Positions 43,947 to 52,665 of a stretch of 57,197 nt of DNA are shown here, piece after piece. Below the pieces are notes generated by a model that did no database searches, had not been told where the DNA came from, and saw only the letters and a program-made list of their open reading frames with translations. How positions within the stretch are numbered: position 1 is the stretch's first letter; every line of letters starts with the position of its first letter. A program made the translations under genes and the position numbers. Where the stretch lies: positions 1 through 57,197 of the forward strand of contig JAKZSU010000050.1 in NCBI GenBank assembly GCA_047517485.1, in the 5' to 3' direction. The DNA is from JAKZSU01 sp047517485. Lineage in GTDB: Bacteria; Pseudomonadota; Alphaproteobacteria; UBA7887.

Positions 43947-45203
43947 ATGACGCAACGCGGGGAACATTACGACGATCTGGAAATACGCGACCCGGAGCGG
44001 CGAGAAGCGGCGCAGTTCGAGGCGCTGCGCGACCAGATCACATCCGCCAAGCATCACAGCCCGGCCTGGGGCCGGATATTAAGCGGCATCGACGGCGAAG
44101 AAGTGACGTCGCGCAAGGCGCTGGCGGGTCTGCCGGTAACGCGAAAATCGGGACTGATCGAGCTGCAGAAAGCCAACCGCCCGCTCGGCGGCCTGACCAC
44201 GCGCCCGCCCGGCGAGATGAGCTGGGTGTTTTGCTCGCCGGGGCCGATTTATGAACCCGGCATTCAGCGCCGCGATTATTGGCGCATGGGCCGCGCGCTC
44301 TATGCGGCCGGATTGCGCCCTGGCGACATCGCCTACAACACGTTCGCCTACCATCTAACGCCGGCCGGTCATATGATGGAAGCTGGCGCCCATGCCTGCG
44401 GCTGCGCGGTGGTGCCGGGCGGCATCGGCAATACCGAGCAACAAATCCAGGCGATCAACGATATTCGACCCAACGCCTACATCGGCACCCCCTCGTTCTT
44501 GCGAATTCTCTTCGAACGCGCCCGCGAGGCCGGCCTCGATACCTCGAGCATCACCAAGGCTTCGGTCGGCGGCGAGGCGCTGCCGCCGAGCCTGCGCGAC
44601 ACCTTCAAGCAAGAGGGCGTGGCGGTCCTGCAATCCTACGGCACTGCCGATCTCGGCCTGATTGCCTATGAATCGCCGGCGCTCGAAGGCATGGTCATCG
44701 ATGAAGGGGTTATCGTCGAGATCGTCACGCCGGGAACCGGCGATCCGGTCGCCGAGGGCGAGGTCGGCGAAGTCGTGGTCAGCGTCCTCAATCCCGATTA
44801 TCCGCTGGTTCGTTTCGCCACCGGCGATTTGTCGGCGGTCCTCGCCGGCCAGTCAGCGTGCGGCCGAACCAATACCCGCCTCAAGGGCTGGATGGGCCGC
44901 GCCGACCAGACCACCAAGGTCCGCGGCATGTTTGTCCATCCGACTCAGGTCGGACAGGTGGTTTCCCGCCATCCGCAGATCGGCAAGGCGCGGCTGGTAA
45001 TCGACAACCCGGATCAGTCGGACCGCATGACCCTGCGCTGCGAGATCGCCGGCGATGTAAGCGCGGACCGCGCCGCCCTGATCGCGGAAATCGCCGGCTC
45101 GGTGCAAAGCCTTTGTAAGGTGCGCGGCGACGTCGAGCTCGTCGGTCCGGGTAGCCTCCCCGATGACGGCAAGGTTATCGACGACACAAGGGTCTATGAG
45201 TAG
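43947..45203 (+). CDS. Phenylacetate-CoA ligase-like (PaaK family) adenylate-forming enzyme
   Basis: 418 residues from the ATG at 43947. PaaK-like features: DQITSAKHHSPAWGRIL at the start, HLTPAGHMMEAGAHACGCAV, SKASVGGEALPPSLRDTF-like segment, SYGTADLGLIAYES (adenylation motif), VRFATGDLSAVL and the C-terminal WMGRADQTTKVRGMFVHP hinge. Such enzymes form aryl- or acyl-CoA through an acyl-AMP. Substrate is unknown; with boxB/boxC 2.5 kb away an aromatic acid is possible. The usual phosphate-binding P-loop (SSGTTG-like) reads CSPGPIYEPG, so it is degenerate and activity is uncertain. Confidence 0.75.
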   Translation: MTQRGEHYDDLEIRDPERREAAQFEALRDQITSAKHHSPAWGRILSGIDGEEVTSRKALAGLPVTRKSGLIELQKANRPLGGLTTRPPGEMSWVFCSPGPIYEPGIQRRDYWRMGRALYAAGLRPGDIAYNTFAYHLTPAGHMMEAGAHACGCAVVPGGIGNTEQQIQAINDIRPNAYIGTPSFLRILFERAREAGLDTSSITKASVGGEALPPSLRDTFKQEGVAVLQSYGTADLGLIAYESPALEGMVIDEGVIVEIVTPGTGDPVAEGEVGEVVVSVLNPDYPLVRFATGDLSAVLAGQSACGRTNTRLKGWMGRADQTTKVRGMFVHPTQVGQVVSRHPQIGKARLVIDNPDQSDRMTLRCEIAGDVSADRAALIAEIAGSVQSLCKVRGDVELVGPGSLPDDGKVIDDTRVYE

Positions 45204-45347
45204 CAATCGCTACCCCGCCGATCATGTCGCCCCTAGAGCGCTGATATAACACGAATTTTCGCCATTCGGTGACCACCGTCACAGTATCGTCGACAATTCG
45301 CGACTATCTCTTTGAGCATACAAAACTTGTTCTCGGGGATCGTCTTC

Positions 45348-45497
45348 ATGCCGCGCCATCATCACCACCGATCGCTTCACCGCGCGATCGGTCTCGCCGT
45401 CGCTACACTTTTCGTCCTCGGAATGTTCGCCGTTAGCCCGCTTTTCGCCGACGCCGAACAGTACCGAACGCCGCATTCCGCCGCCGGCCAATTCTAA
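45348..45497 (+). CDS. Possible small exported peptide
   Basis: 49 residues starting MPRHHHHRSLHRAIGLAVAT, a basic, His-rich start then a hydrophobic core LFVLGMFAVSPLFADAEQ resembling a signal peptide with cleavage after ADA, leaving a mature peptide of about 15 residues. GGGGA lies 9 bases upstream. Small and unsupported by homology. The rest of 45204-45642 holds no gene I can support and should carry the promoter of the Crp/Fnr gene. Confidence 0.35.
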   Translation: MPRHHHHRSLHRAIGLAVATLFVLGMFAVSPLFADAEQYRTPHSAAGQF

Positions 45498-45642
45498 CAA
45501 TCGCTTGATCGACAGCTAAAAATCCTTCCGACCCAGACCGGATTTCGGTTTAGACTTAGATCGTGGCTGTTGGGGAAGTCGGCGCCGTTTCGATGGTTCG
45601 AGCCGGGCCGACCGTTTCCGCTATCGAAACGAGGTTGGGACA

Positions 45643-46347
45643 ATGTCGCTGGAAAGCAGGGACGATATACGCGCGATCCTGGGGCGGCATTTTTTGCTCC
45701 GGCATCTGGAGGCGAGCGAGCTCGATCAGTTGCTCAAATTCGCCAAGCTCAGGCATGGGCGACCGAACGAAGTGTTGTTTCAAAAGGGCGATCCCGGCGA
45801 CGGCCTGATCGCCATCATCGAAGGCCGAGTCAAGATCAGCACCATGTCCGCCGAAGGCAAGGAGATCGTGCTCAACATCCTCGGTCCCGGCGAACTGTTC
45901 GGTGAAATCGCGCTGATCGACGGCAAGGACCGCAGCGCCGACGCAACGGTGATGGAAAACGCCGAGCTGGTGGTCATCGACGTTCGCGACTTCATGCCCT
46001 TCCTCGAGGAGCGGCCGGAACTGGCGACCCGACTGTTGGTGATGCTGTGCGAACGGTTTCGCTGGGTCAACGATCTCTATGAGGATGCCATCTTCATGCA
46101 TCTTCCGGCGCGCCTGGCGAAACATTTGATCCGTCTCGGCGAATCGTTCGGCGACGAGTCCGACGACGGCGTGCGCATCGGCATCAAATTATCGCAACAG
46201 GATCTTGGTAATCTGATGGGAACCACCCGGGAAAGCGTCAACAAACAAATGCGCACCTGGATAAACAGCGGCATCGTCTCGGTCGACCACGGCATCATCA
46301 CCATTCTCGACCAAGACCAGTTGGAGCTGTTCTGCGATCCCTTTTGA
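45643..46347 (+). CDS. Crp/Fnr family transcriptional regulator
   Basis: 234 residues. N-terminal cyclic-nucleotide-binding fold with GDPGDGLIAIIEGRVKIST, LGPGELFGEIALIDGKDRSA (phosphate-binding-cassette-like) and a long dimerisation helix. C-terminal winged helix: KLSQQDLGNLMGTTRESVNK is the recognition helix. No N-terminal cysteine cluster, so not an FNR oxygen sensor; the FGEIALIDG..RSA segment suggests cAMP-type ligand binding. Monocistronic. Targets unknown. Confidence 0.88.
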   Translation: MSLESRDDIRAILGRHFLLRHLEASELDQLLKFAKLRHGRPNEVLFQKGDPGDGLIAIIEGRVKISTMSAEGKEIVLNILGPGELFGEIALIDGKDRSADATVMENAELVVIDVRDFMPFLEERPELATRLLVMLCERFRWVNDLYEDAIFMHLPARLAKHLIRLGESFGDESDDGVRIGIKLSQQDLGNLMGTTRESVNKQMRTWINSGIVSVDHGIITILDQDQLELFCDPF

Positions 46348-46581
46348 GGGCGCGCGCCGCGCGGGCATTGCCACACAATCGCCATCAAATCGACCTGAAG
46401 CCGCCCGATTTCGGACCCACTACGGCCGCAGTTTCGCCATACCTAGACCGCCGAGGGGACGTACTGTCGGGGGGTAATTCGGCGAGAGGCACATTCGGAC
46501 GTGTCGCATGCGATCGGCTTAGTCGAAATCGACACGAACAACGGGCACTCGCCCTCTTCCCCCATTTGGGGAGCAACAATC

Positions 46582-48189
46582 ATGACGCTTACGCAACTAC
46601 GACTTGCTGCCACGGCCGGCCTCTTGATCGCGGCCACGATACTTACTGCCTGCGATAAAACGCCCGATACATACGCGAATTATCGCGTCAGCTCGTCTTC
46701 CGCCGCACCAGCGGCGATGATTCACGCATCGATGGCGGACCACCCCAATCGCGAGCAATATCCCGCATTCGAGACGAGCCGGTTTCGCCGCGCCGACGAA
46801 GCGCCGGTCTCGACGTTCTCGGTCGACGTCGATACCGCCGCGTACAGCAATGTCCGTCGCATGCTGGTCGCCGGTCAGCTGCCGCCGCACGAAGCGGTGC
46901 GGGTCGAGGAGATGATCAATTATTTCGACTATGCCTACCCGACACCGGCGGATCCGTCGGTCCCGTTCGCCACCAGCGTCGCGGTGGTGCCGGCGCCGTG
47001 GAGCGAGCACAAATTGCTGCTCCACGTCGGCATAAAAGGCTACGAGACCGCGCCCGAGCAGCGCCCGCGCGCCAATCTGGTGCTTTTGATCGATGTTTCG
47101 GGCTCGATGTCGGGCCAAGGCCGGCTCGAACTGGTCAAGCAATCGTTCCGCCTCATGCTCAATCGGCTCGACGACCAAGATAGCGTCGCCATCGTCACCT
47201 ATGCCGGCCGCTCCGCGGTCGTGCTGGAGCCGACTCCGGCACACCAGCGCGCAAAAATCCTAAGCGTTCTGGGCTCTCTTCATTTCGGCGGGTAGACCGC
47301 CGGCGCGGCCGGGCTCGCCACCGCCTACCAACTTGCCCAACAAGAGTTCGATAGTGACGCAGTCAACCGGCTAATTTTGGCGACCGACGGCGATTTCAAT
47401 GTCGGGGTCTCCGATCCAAAAGCGCTCGAAAGAATGATCGCCGCCAAACGCAAAACCGGCATTTACCTTTCGGTCTTGACCGTCGGCCAAGGCAATCTTA
47501 ACGATCGCATCGCCCAGGCCTTGGCGCAGACCGGTAATGGCACCGCGGCGCACATCGACTCGCTGATGGAAGCCCGCAAGGTGCTCGACGACGAACTCGC
47601 GTCGACTCTCTTTCCGATCGCCAACGACGTGAAAATCCAGATCGAATTCAATCCGGCGCGGGTCGAGGCCTATCGGTTGATCGGCTATGAAACGCGCCTG
47701 CTGCGGCGCGACGATTTCGCCAACGATCGCATCGATGCCGGCGAGATCGGCAGTGGTCACGCGGTGACCGCGTTGTACAAAATCGTGCCGACAGAGGGCG
47801 GGCCGTGGCGCACCGAGCCCCTTCGCTATCAACCGGAAGCGGTCTTCATCGATCACGACGGGCAATCCGGCGAATATGCCTTCTTGAAAATTCGCTACAA
47901 GCGGCCGGGCCAATCCACCAGCCACCTCATTACCCGGCCGGTCGAGGATCTCGATCGCATCGACTCGCTCGACGCGGCCGGCATGGACGTCAAGTTCGCC
48001 GTCGCCGTCGCGGCTTTCGGATTGCGCCTGCGCGAAGATGCGGAACTGGCAGACCTGACTTATGCCAACATCGTTGCGATCGCCCAGCCGGCGCGCGGTG
48101 AAGACACCTATGGCTACCGCGCCGAGTTCATTCGCCTGGTACGGACCGCGGAAACCCTAACCGAAACCCAGATCAGCGATCGCCACTAA
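46582..48189 (+). pseudogene. YfbK-like von Willebrand factor A lipoprotein, interrupted by an amber codon
   Basis: Reading from the ATG at 46582 (GGGGAG upstream) gives a lipoprotein signal (ILTAC, Cys24), an N-terminal YfbK-type domain (SRFRRADEAPVSTFSVDVDT) and a VWA domain whose MIDAS motif DVSGSMS lies near residue 171. A TAG at 47293-47295 (codon 238) interrupts the frame, which then continues without change as TAGAAGLATAYQLAQQEF, LILATDGDFNVGVSDP and a C-terminal DUF3520-like region to 48189. Homologues have GGSTAG at this point, so one change of TCG to TAG explains the stop. It cuts inside the metal-binding loop, so a truncated product would be inactive unless the stop is read through. 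Confidence 0.8.
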
Positions 48190-48202
48190 AGCATCGGCGA
48201 AA

Positions 48203-48241
48203 GCCCGGGCCCCGGTTCGATTTTATCTCGGGGGCTCGGGC
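48203..48241. terminator. Possible bidirectional terminator hairpin
   Basis: GCCCGGGCCCC and GGGGCTCGGGC form an 11-bp stem with one G-T pair around a 17-base loop. It lies between the convergent 46582 and 48262 genes. There is no T-tract, so termination is only presumed. Confidence 0.35.
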
Positions 48242-48261
48242 CCGCTGGCCGCAAAGTTAGG

Positions 48262-48750
48262 TTACTCTCGCCACTGCCATTGGCCATGCCAGACGGTAAT
48301 CGTCTCCTGCGGCGCGAAGCCCGCGGCGTTCGACCATTCGCCGCCACCGGAGATATCGGCAAATTTGCCGGTGCCGCCGGAGAAATGCCAATCGCCGCCT
48401 TTCTGCGTGCCGGTCCAATGGATCCACCAATGATCGCCGTCCTTGGCGATGCCGGCGCAATAGCCCTGTCCGCCGAGGTTGACACCGGCGGCATCGAACG
48501 GGTGGCTGCCAAAACAATCGTACCGCGATTCATTGAGTATGCTCGCCGGATCGTCGGTATAGAACAGACCCCAGTCATGGAAGTTCACCAAGGTGTGACC
48601 GTTGGCGAGCGGCACCGAGTCGGTCGTTGTCGTGCTATAGGCGGTAAAACCGCGGCCGCTCTCGGAATGCGTTTCGACCGGCTGCGCGTGGGCGACGGCA
48701 CTGAACAACAAACCGCACAGCATGGCGGTCAAAAAAGCCAATCTTGGCAT
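48262..48750 (-). CDS. Exported hypothetical protein, beta-barrel-like
   Basis: 162 residues with a signal peptide ending AVAHAQPV. The mature region has short beta-like repeats: ANGHTLVNFHDWGLFYTDD, DHWWIHWTGTQKGGDWHFSGGTGKFADISGGGEW. The GGTGKFADISG pattern is seen in small secreted lipocalin or allene-oxide-cyclase-like barrels, but I cannot assign a family. Two cysteines (RYDCFG, GYCAGI) could pair. Monocistronic, separated by 87 bases from the downstream-lying aldolase gene on the same strand. Confidence 0.6.
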   Translation of the reverse strand: MPRLAFLTAMLCGLLFSAVAHAQPVETHSESGRGFTAYSTTTTDSVPLANGHTLVNFHDWGLFYTDDPASILNESRYDCFGSHPFDAAGVNLGGQGYCAGIAKDGDHWWIHWTGTQKGGDWHFSGGTGKFADISGGGEWSNAAGFAPQETITVWHGQWQWRE

Positions 48751-48837
48751 GGGATGTACTCTTGGATTGAGACGCGACGGCCGCGACGGTTCCCAAATGG
48801 TTCGGCCGCGACCGGATTACAAGAGCACTGACCCTCG

Positions 48838-49605
48838 TCAGGCGTTGCCGCCGCGCGCGACCTCGATTTCGCTGGTCGATGCCAACGCAAGAAGCCGGAA
48901 ATCGACCGCGATGGTGACGAACTGAAAGCCCTTGTCGATCTTGTGACGCGCCGAGGCGCCGTGCGGGCAATGAATGCCGGCGGCCACGTTATGGCGCTTC
49001 GCCGCCGCGAGAACGGTATCCACCGCCTCGATCACGTTCGCCGCGGTGGGTTCCGGATTAGGCGGATTGCCGAGGCTGATCGCCAAATCGTTGGGGCCGA
49101 TATAGATCGCGTCGAGCCCCTCGACCACCATGATCTCATCGACATTGGCGACCGCCTGCGCGGTTTCGATCATCGCCATGGTGACGATGGTGGTGTTGGC
49201 TTCGGCCGCATAGTCGGGGCCGCCGTAGAGCGCCGCCCGCGCCGGGCCGAAACTGCGATAGCCGGTCGGCGCATAGCGGCACGCGCCGACGAAACGCTCG
49301 CATTCCTCGGCAGTGTTGATCATCGGACAGATGATGCCGTAGGCGCCGGCGTCGAGCAGTTTCATGATCGCCGCCGGATCGTTCCACGGCACCCGGGCGA
49401 ACGGGGTCGGGCCGTATCCGGAAATCGCGCCCAGCATCGAGACGGCGTCGGGAAAATCGACCATGCCATGCTGGGTGTCGATGGTGATACTGTCATAGGG
49501 GGTCGCCGCCATGACCTCGGCGCTGAAGCTGCTCGGAATGCCGAGCCAGCCGTTGACCACAGCGCCGCCGTCGTTCCAGATCGTCCGAACTTTGTTTTCC
49601 CGCAT
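48838..49605 (-). CDS. HpcH/HpaI aldolase family protein
   Basis: 255 residues, start at 49605 with GGAGG 8 bases upstream. TIM-barrel class II aldolase: NGWLGIPSSFSAEVMAATPYD, catalytic-site ITIDTQHGMVDFPD, ICPMINTAEECERFV, AMIETAQAVANVDEIM, and IYIGPNDLAISLG. The metal ligands Glu and Asp are in MIETAQ and GPNDLA. These enzymes cleave 2-keto-3-deoxy acids or 2,4-dihydroxyhept-2-ene-1,7-dioate to pyruvate and an aldehyde. Substrate unknown. Downstream of the DUF6494 gene, with 20 bases between. Confidence 0.88.
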   Translation of the reverse strand: MRENKVRTIWNDGGAVVNGWLGIPSSFSAEVMAATPYDSITIDTQHGMVDFPDAVSMLGAISGYGPTPFARVPWNDPAAIMKLLDAGAYGIICPMINTAEECERFVGACRYAPTGYRSFGPARAALYGGPDYAAEANTTIVTMAMIETAQAVANVDEIMVVEGLDAIYIGPNDLAISLGNPPNPEPTAANVIEAVDTVLAAAKRHNVAAGIHCPHGASARHKIDKGFQFVTIAVDFRLLALASTSEIEVARGGNA

Positions 49606-49625
49606 GCCCTGCCTCCGATGCCGGT

Positions 49626-49835
49626 TTATTGATCGAGCGTAATTTCGCCGGTGATGGTTTCATCGAGATCGACCCCGGCGATCGTCACCCGGGCCTCGAC
49701 CGCCAGCGTTTCCGAGCCCGACAAGCGTCCGTCGGCCACCGCCGCGCGCACCGCCTGTTCGATCTCGCGTTGACTGGTGACGCCGACCGTCTTGAGAAAC
49801 TTGCGAATGCTCATATTGAATGCGTCTTCGTTCAT
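49626..49835 (-). CDS. DUF6494 family small protein
   Basis: 69 residues: MNEDAFNMSIRKFLKTVGVT and SQREIEQAVRAAVADGRL, ending in a short beta-rich TLAVEARVTIAGVDLDE. This matches the DUF6494 pattern as I remember it; function unknown. GGAGACGGG precedes the ATG. First gene of a likely two-gene unit with the aldolase; divergent from ccmA. Confidence 0.75.
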   Translation of the reverse strand: MNEDAFNMSIRKFLKTVGVTSQREIEQAVRAAVADGRLSGSETLAVEARVTIAGVDLDETITGEITLDQ

Positions 49836-49958
49836 CGCCCGTCTCCATCAACAAAAAGTGAATGCATTTTCCGGCGCCCGCGAACCGCCCGCCGACAGTT
49901 GGCGCGAGCGAATACGTGTGATAAGCCCTCGCGGTCCTGTCGGCAAGGAGGACCGGCC

Positions 49959-50591
49959 ATTTCAACACCCTGGAGGCTCGAGGGAATCGACCTCGCCTGC
50001 GTGCGCGGCGAACGCCTGGTGTTCGCGGGCGTGTCGTTCGCCGTCGCCGGCGGCGAGGCCTTGGTGTTGCGCGGCGCCAACGGCAGCGGCAAATCGACCT
50101 TGTTGCGGCTCATCGCCGGCCTGCTGCGACGCTCGGCGGGCAGCCTCACTTGGCGCGGCGCGGAGACTACCGAAGACCCCGAGCAATGGCACGCCGCGCT
50201 GCGTTTCGTCGGCCATCTCGACGCCGTCAAGCCGCTGTTCACGGTCGCCGAGAATCTCTCGTTCTGGGCCGCGATCGGCGGCGGAAAATCCGACAAATTG
50301 GCTCCGGCGTTGGCGCACTTCGGGCTGGCGACCCTGGCCGACGTCCCGGCGCGTTTTCTCTCCGCCGGCCAACGCCGCCGCCTCGGTCTCGCGCGGCTGA
50401 TCGCCGCCCCGGCGCCGGTCTGGCTGCTCGACGAGCCGACCGTCAGCCTCGATGCCGACTCGGTCGCGGCGCTTGGCCTTGCGATGGCAGAACACCGCGC
50501 CGGCGGCGGCTTGGTGATCGCCGCGACCCACGCCGATCTCGGCCTGGAAGCCGCGCAAACCCTCACTCTTGGCGCGGCGGGGGCGGCATGA
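49959..50591 (+). CDS. ccmA: Haem exporter ATP-binding protein CcmA, ATT start
   Basis: 210 residues. ABC ATPase of the CcmABCD complex that releases holo-CcmE for cytochrome c maturation. Walker A GANGSGKST, signature LSAGQRRRLGLARL, Walker B VWLLDEPTVSLD. Homologues begin a few residues before the WRLEGIDLACVRGER segment, but no ATG, GTG or TTG exists there in frame. An ATT at 49959 has a perfect AAGGAGG 7 bases upstream (49945-49951) and gives the expected length, so I take it as the start. The next in-frame GTG would remove part of the first strand. Overlaps ccmB by 4 bases. Confidence 0.88.
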   Translation: MSTPWRLEGIDLACVRGERLVFAGVSFAVAGGEALVLRGANGSGKSTLLRLIAGLLRRSAGSLTWRGAETTEDPEQWHAALRFVGHLDAVKPLFTVAENLSFWAAIGGGKSDKLAPALAHFGLATLADVPARFLSAGQRRRLGLARLIAAPAPVWLLDEPTVSLDADSVAALGLAMAEHRAGGGLVIAATHADLGLEAAQTLTLGAAGAA

Positions 50592-51265
50592 GAACGATCC
50601 TCGCCGGCGCCTGGGAAATCCTCCGACGCGACGTGCGCCTGGCGCTCAGGAGCGCCGGCGACACGGTCGCCATGGTCACCTTTTTCGTCATCGCCATCGT
50701 GCTGTTCCCGCTCGCCGTCGGACCCGAGCTTGGGGTGCTGTCGCGCATCGCCTCCGGGGTGATCTGGGTCGCCGCGCTGCTCGCCGCGATGCTGTCGCTC
50801 GAGCGCCTGTTCCTCGCCGATCACGAGGACGGCAGCTTAGACCTTATCATACTCGCGCCGATCCCCCTCGAAGCGGTGGTGCTCGCCAAATGTCTGGCCC
50901 ACTGGCTGGTCACCGGGGTGCCGCTGATCGTCGCCGCGCCGCTGCTGGCGATCCTGATGAATTTGAGTTTCGACGGCTTCGCGACCCTGATTCTGGCGAT
51001 GGCGCTCGGCACGCCGACCTTGAGCCTGGTCGGCGCGATCGGCGCCGCCTTGACGGTCGGGGTGCGCCGGGGCGGGACACTCGTGCCATTGTTGGTCTTG
51101 CCCTTGGTCATCCCGGTGCTGATATTCGGGGTGGCCGCGATCGACGCCGCGGTGGCCGGCACGCCGGCCGACGGCGCCTTGATGGTACTCGGCGCGATGC
51201 TGCTGGCGGCGCTGGTTCTGGCGCCATGGGCGACCGCTGCCGCCTTGCGCCTGTCGACGGAATGA
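50588..51265 (+). CDS. ccmB: Haem exporter permease CcmB
   Basis: 225 residues, six membrane helices. ABC permease of CcmABCD. The start MRTILAGAWEILRRDVRLAL, then FFVIAIVLFPLAVGPE and LLAAMLSLERLFLADHEDGS, are CcmB signatures. ATGA overlap with ccmA at 50588-50591; gap of 16 bases to ccmC. Confidence 0.93.
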   Translation: MRTILAGAWEILRRDVRLALRSAGDTVAMVTFFVIAIVLFPLAVGPELGVLSRIASGVIWVAALLAAMLSLERLFLADHEDGSLDLIILAPIPLEAVVLAKCLAHWLVTGVPLIVAAPLLAILMNLSFDGFATLILAMALGTPTLSLVGAIGAALTVGVRRGGTLVPLLVLPLVIPVLIFGVAAIDAAVAGTPADGALMVLGAMLLAALVLAPWATAAALRLSTE

Positions 51266-51281
51266 GTTTAGGAAAGGGGTG

Positions 51282-52046
51282 ATGGCTTCTTCTTTGCACC
51301 GCTTCGCCAATCCGGCCCGCTTCATGCGGCTCAGCCGGGTGGTCCTGCCCTGGGCCGCCGGGCTGACGCTGGTGCTGTTTCCGGTCGGCCTATGGCTCGC
51401 CCTGGTCGCCTCGCCGGCGGATTATCAGCAGGGCGACAGCGTGCGCATCATGTATGTCCACGTCCCCGCCGCGTGGATGGCGATGTTCGTTTACGGCGTG
51501 ATGGCGGCAGCCAGCGCGGTGGCGTTGATCTGGCGGCATCCGCTGGCCGACATCGCCGCCCGCGCCGCCTCGCCGATCGGCGCCGGGTTCACCTTCGTCG
51601 CGCTCGCCACCGGCGCGCTATGGGGGCAGCCGATGTGGGGCACCTGGTGGGTGTGGGACGCGCGGCTGACCTCGGTCCTCATCCTGTTCTTCCTTTATCT
51701 CGGCCACATGGCGATCTACGACGCCTTCGACGATCCGACCAAGGGCGCGCGCGCGGCGGCGATCCTCGCCCTGGTCGGCGCGATCAACGTGCCGATCATT
51801 CATTTTTCGGTCGACTGGTGGAATACGCTGCATCAGCCGGCCAGCGTGTTCCGCGGCGACGGACCGACGATCGCCGCCTCGATGCTGTGGCCGCTCGGCA
51901 TCATGGCCTTGGCGTTCAAGTCCTATTTCGTCACCATCCTGCTGGTGCGCATGGGCGCGGAAATCAACGCCGCCAAGATCCGCGGCCTGCGGCGCGCCCA
52001 AGCCGCGGACAGCGAGATCGGCTTGCGCGCGGAGACCAGCCGATGA
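51282..52046 (+). CDS. ccmC: Haem lyase/handling protein CcmC
   Basis: 254 residues, six membrane helices. Delivers haem to CcmE. The tryptophan-rich WWD motif GTWWVWDARLTSVLI is intact, and periplasmic haem-binding histidines lie in IMYVHVPAAWM and HFSVDWWNTLHQPAS. AGGAAAGGGG precedes the ATG at 51282. Overlaps ccmD by ATGA. Confidence 0.94.
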   Translation: MASSLHRFANPARFMRLSRVVLPWAAGLTLVLFPVGLWLALVASPADYQQGDSVRIMYVHVPAAWMAMFVYGVMAAASAVALIWRHPLADIAARAASPIGAGFTFVALATGALWGQPMWGTWWVWDARLTSVLILFFLYLGHMAIYDAFDDPTKGARAAAILALVGAINVPIIHFSVDWWNTLHQPASVFRGDGPTIAASMLWPLGIMALAFKSYFVTILLVRMGAEINAAKIRGLRRAQAADSEIGLRAETSR

Positions 52047-52222
52047 ACGGCGCCGACGGATATTTCGCCATGGGCGGTTATGCGACATACGTGTGGTCGG
52101 CCTACGCGGTCGCGGCGGCGGTCTTAATCGGTCTCGCCGCCTTTGCCATAATGCGCGCCCGCGCCCGCGGCGCCGAACTCGAGGCGCTGCAAACCACCCT
52201 CGGCCGCGAGCGCCGGCGATGA
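52043..52222 (+). CDS. ccmD: CcmD, small membrane subunit
   Basis: 59 residues: one membrane helix (YVWSAYAVAAAVLIGLAAFA) and a basic tail ending RERRR. CcmD helps release holo-CcmE from CcmABC. Typical FAMGGYATYVWSAY start. ATGA overlaps with ccmC and ccmE on both sides. Confidence 0.9.
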   Translation: MNGADGYFAMGGYATYVWSAYAVAAAVLIGLAAFAIMRARARGAELEALQTTLGRERRR

Positions 52223-52665
52223 CCCGCAAAAAACGTCGCCTCTACGCCGTGCTCGCCGGCATGACGGTGCTCGGCATCGCCGCCGCCCTGGTGCTCACCG
52301 CGTTCGAGGACAATCTGGTGTTTTTCTTCAGCCCGACCGAAATGCAGACTAAACAATTGGCGGAGGGCCAAGTGATCCGTGTCGGCGGCCTGGTGGAGAT
52401 GGAGAGCGTCGAACGGCTGGACGACGGCTTGACCGTCAGTTTCGTGTTGACCGACACCGCGAACACGTTACCGGTACGCTTCACCGGGGTGCTCCCCGAT
52501 CTGTTCCGCGAGGGCCAGGGGGTGGTCGCCGAGGGCTCGATGGGAGCTGATGGCGTGTTCGTCGCGCGTGACATTCTCGCCAAACATGACGAAAATTATA
52601 TGCCGCGCGAGGTCGCCGACGCGATCAAGGATGCCGGCCATTGGCAAGCGGAGGACGGCGAATGA
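52219..52665 (+). CDS. ccmE: Haem chaperone CcmE
   Basis: 148 residues. Membrane-anchored periplasmic haem chaperone: anchor helix at about 9-27, then the OB-fold domain, with the covalent haem-binding His in LAKHDENYMPRE. N-terminal MTRKKRRL is typical. ATGA overlaps ccmD and ccmF. Confidence 0.94.
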   Translation: MTRKKRRLYAVLAGMTVLGIAAALVLTAFEDNLVFFFSPTEMQTKQLAEGQVIRVGGLVEMESVERLDDGLTVSFVLTDTANTLPVRFTGVLPDLFREGQGVVAEGSMGADGVFVARDILAKHDENYMPREVADAIKDAGHWQAEDGE

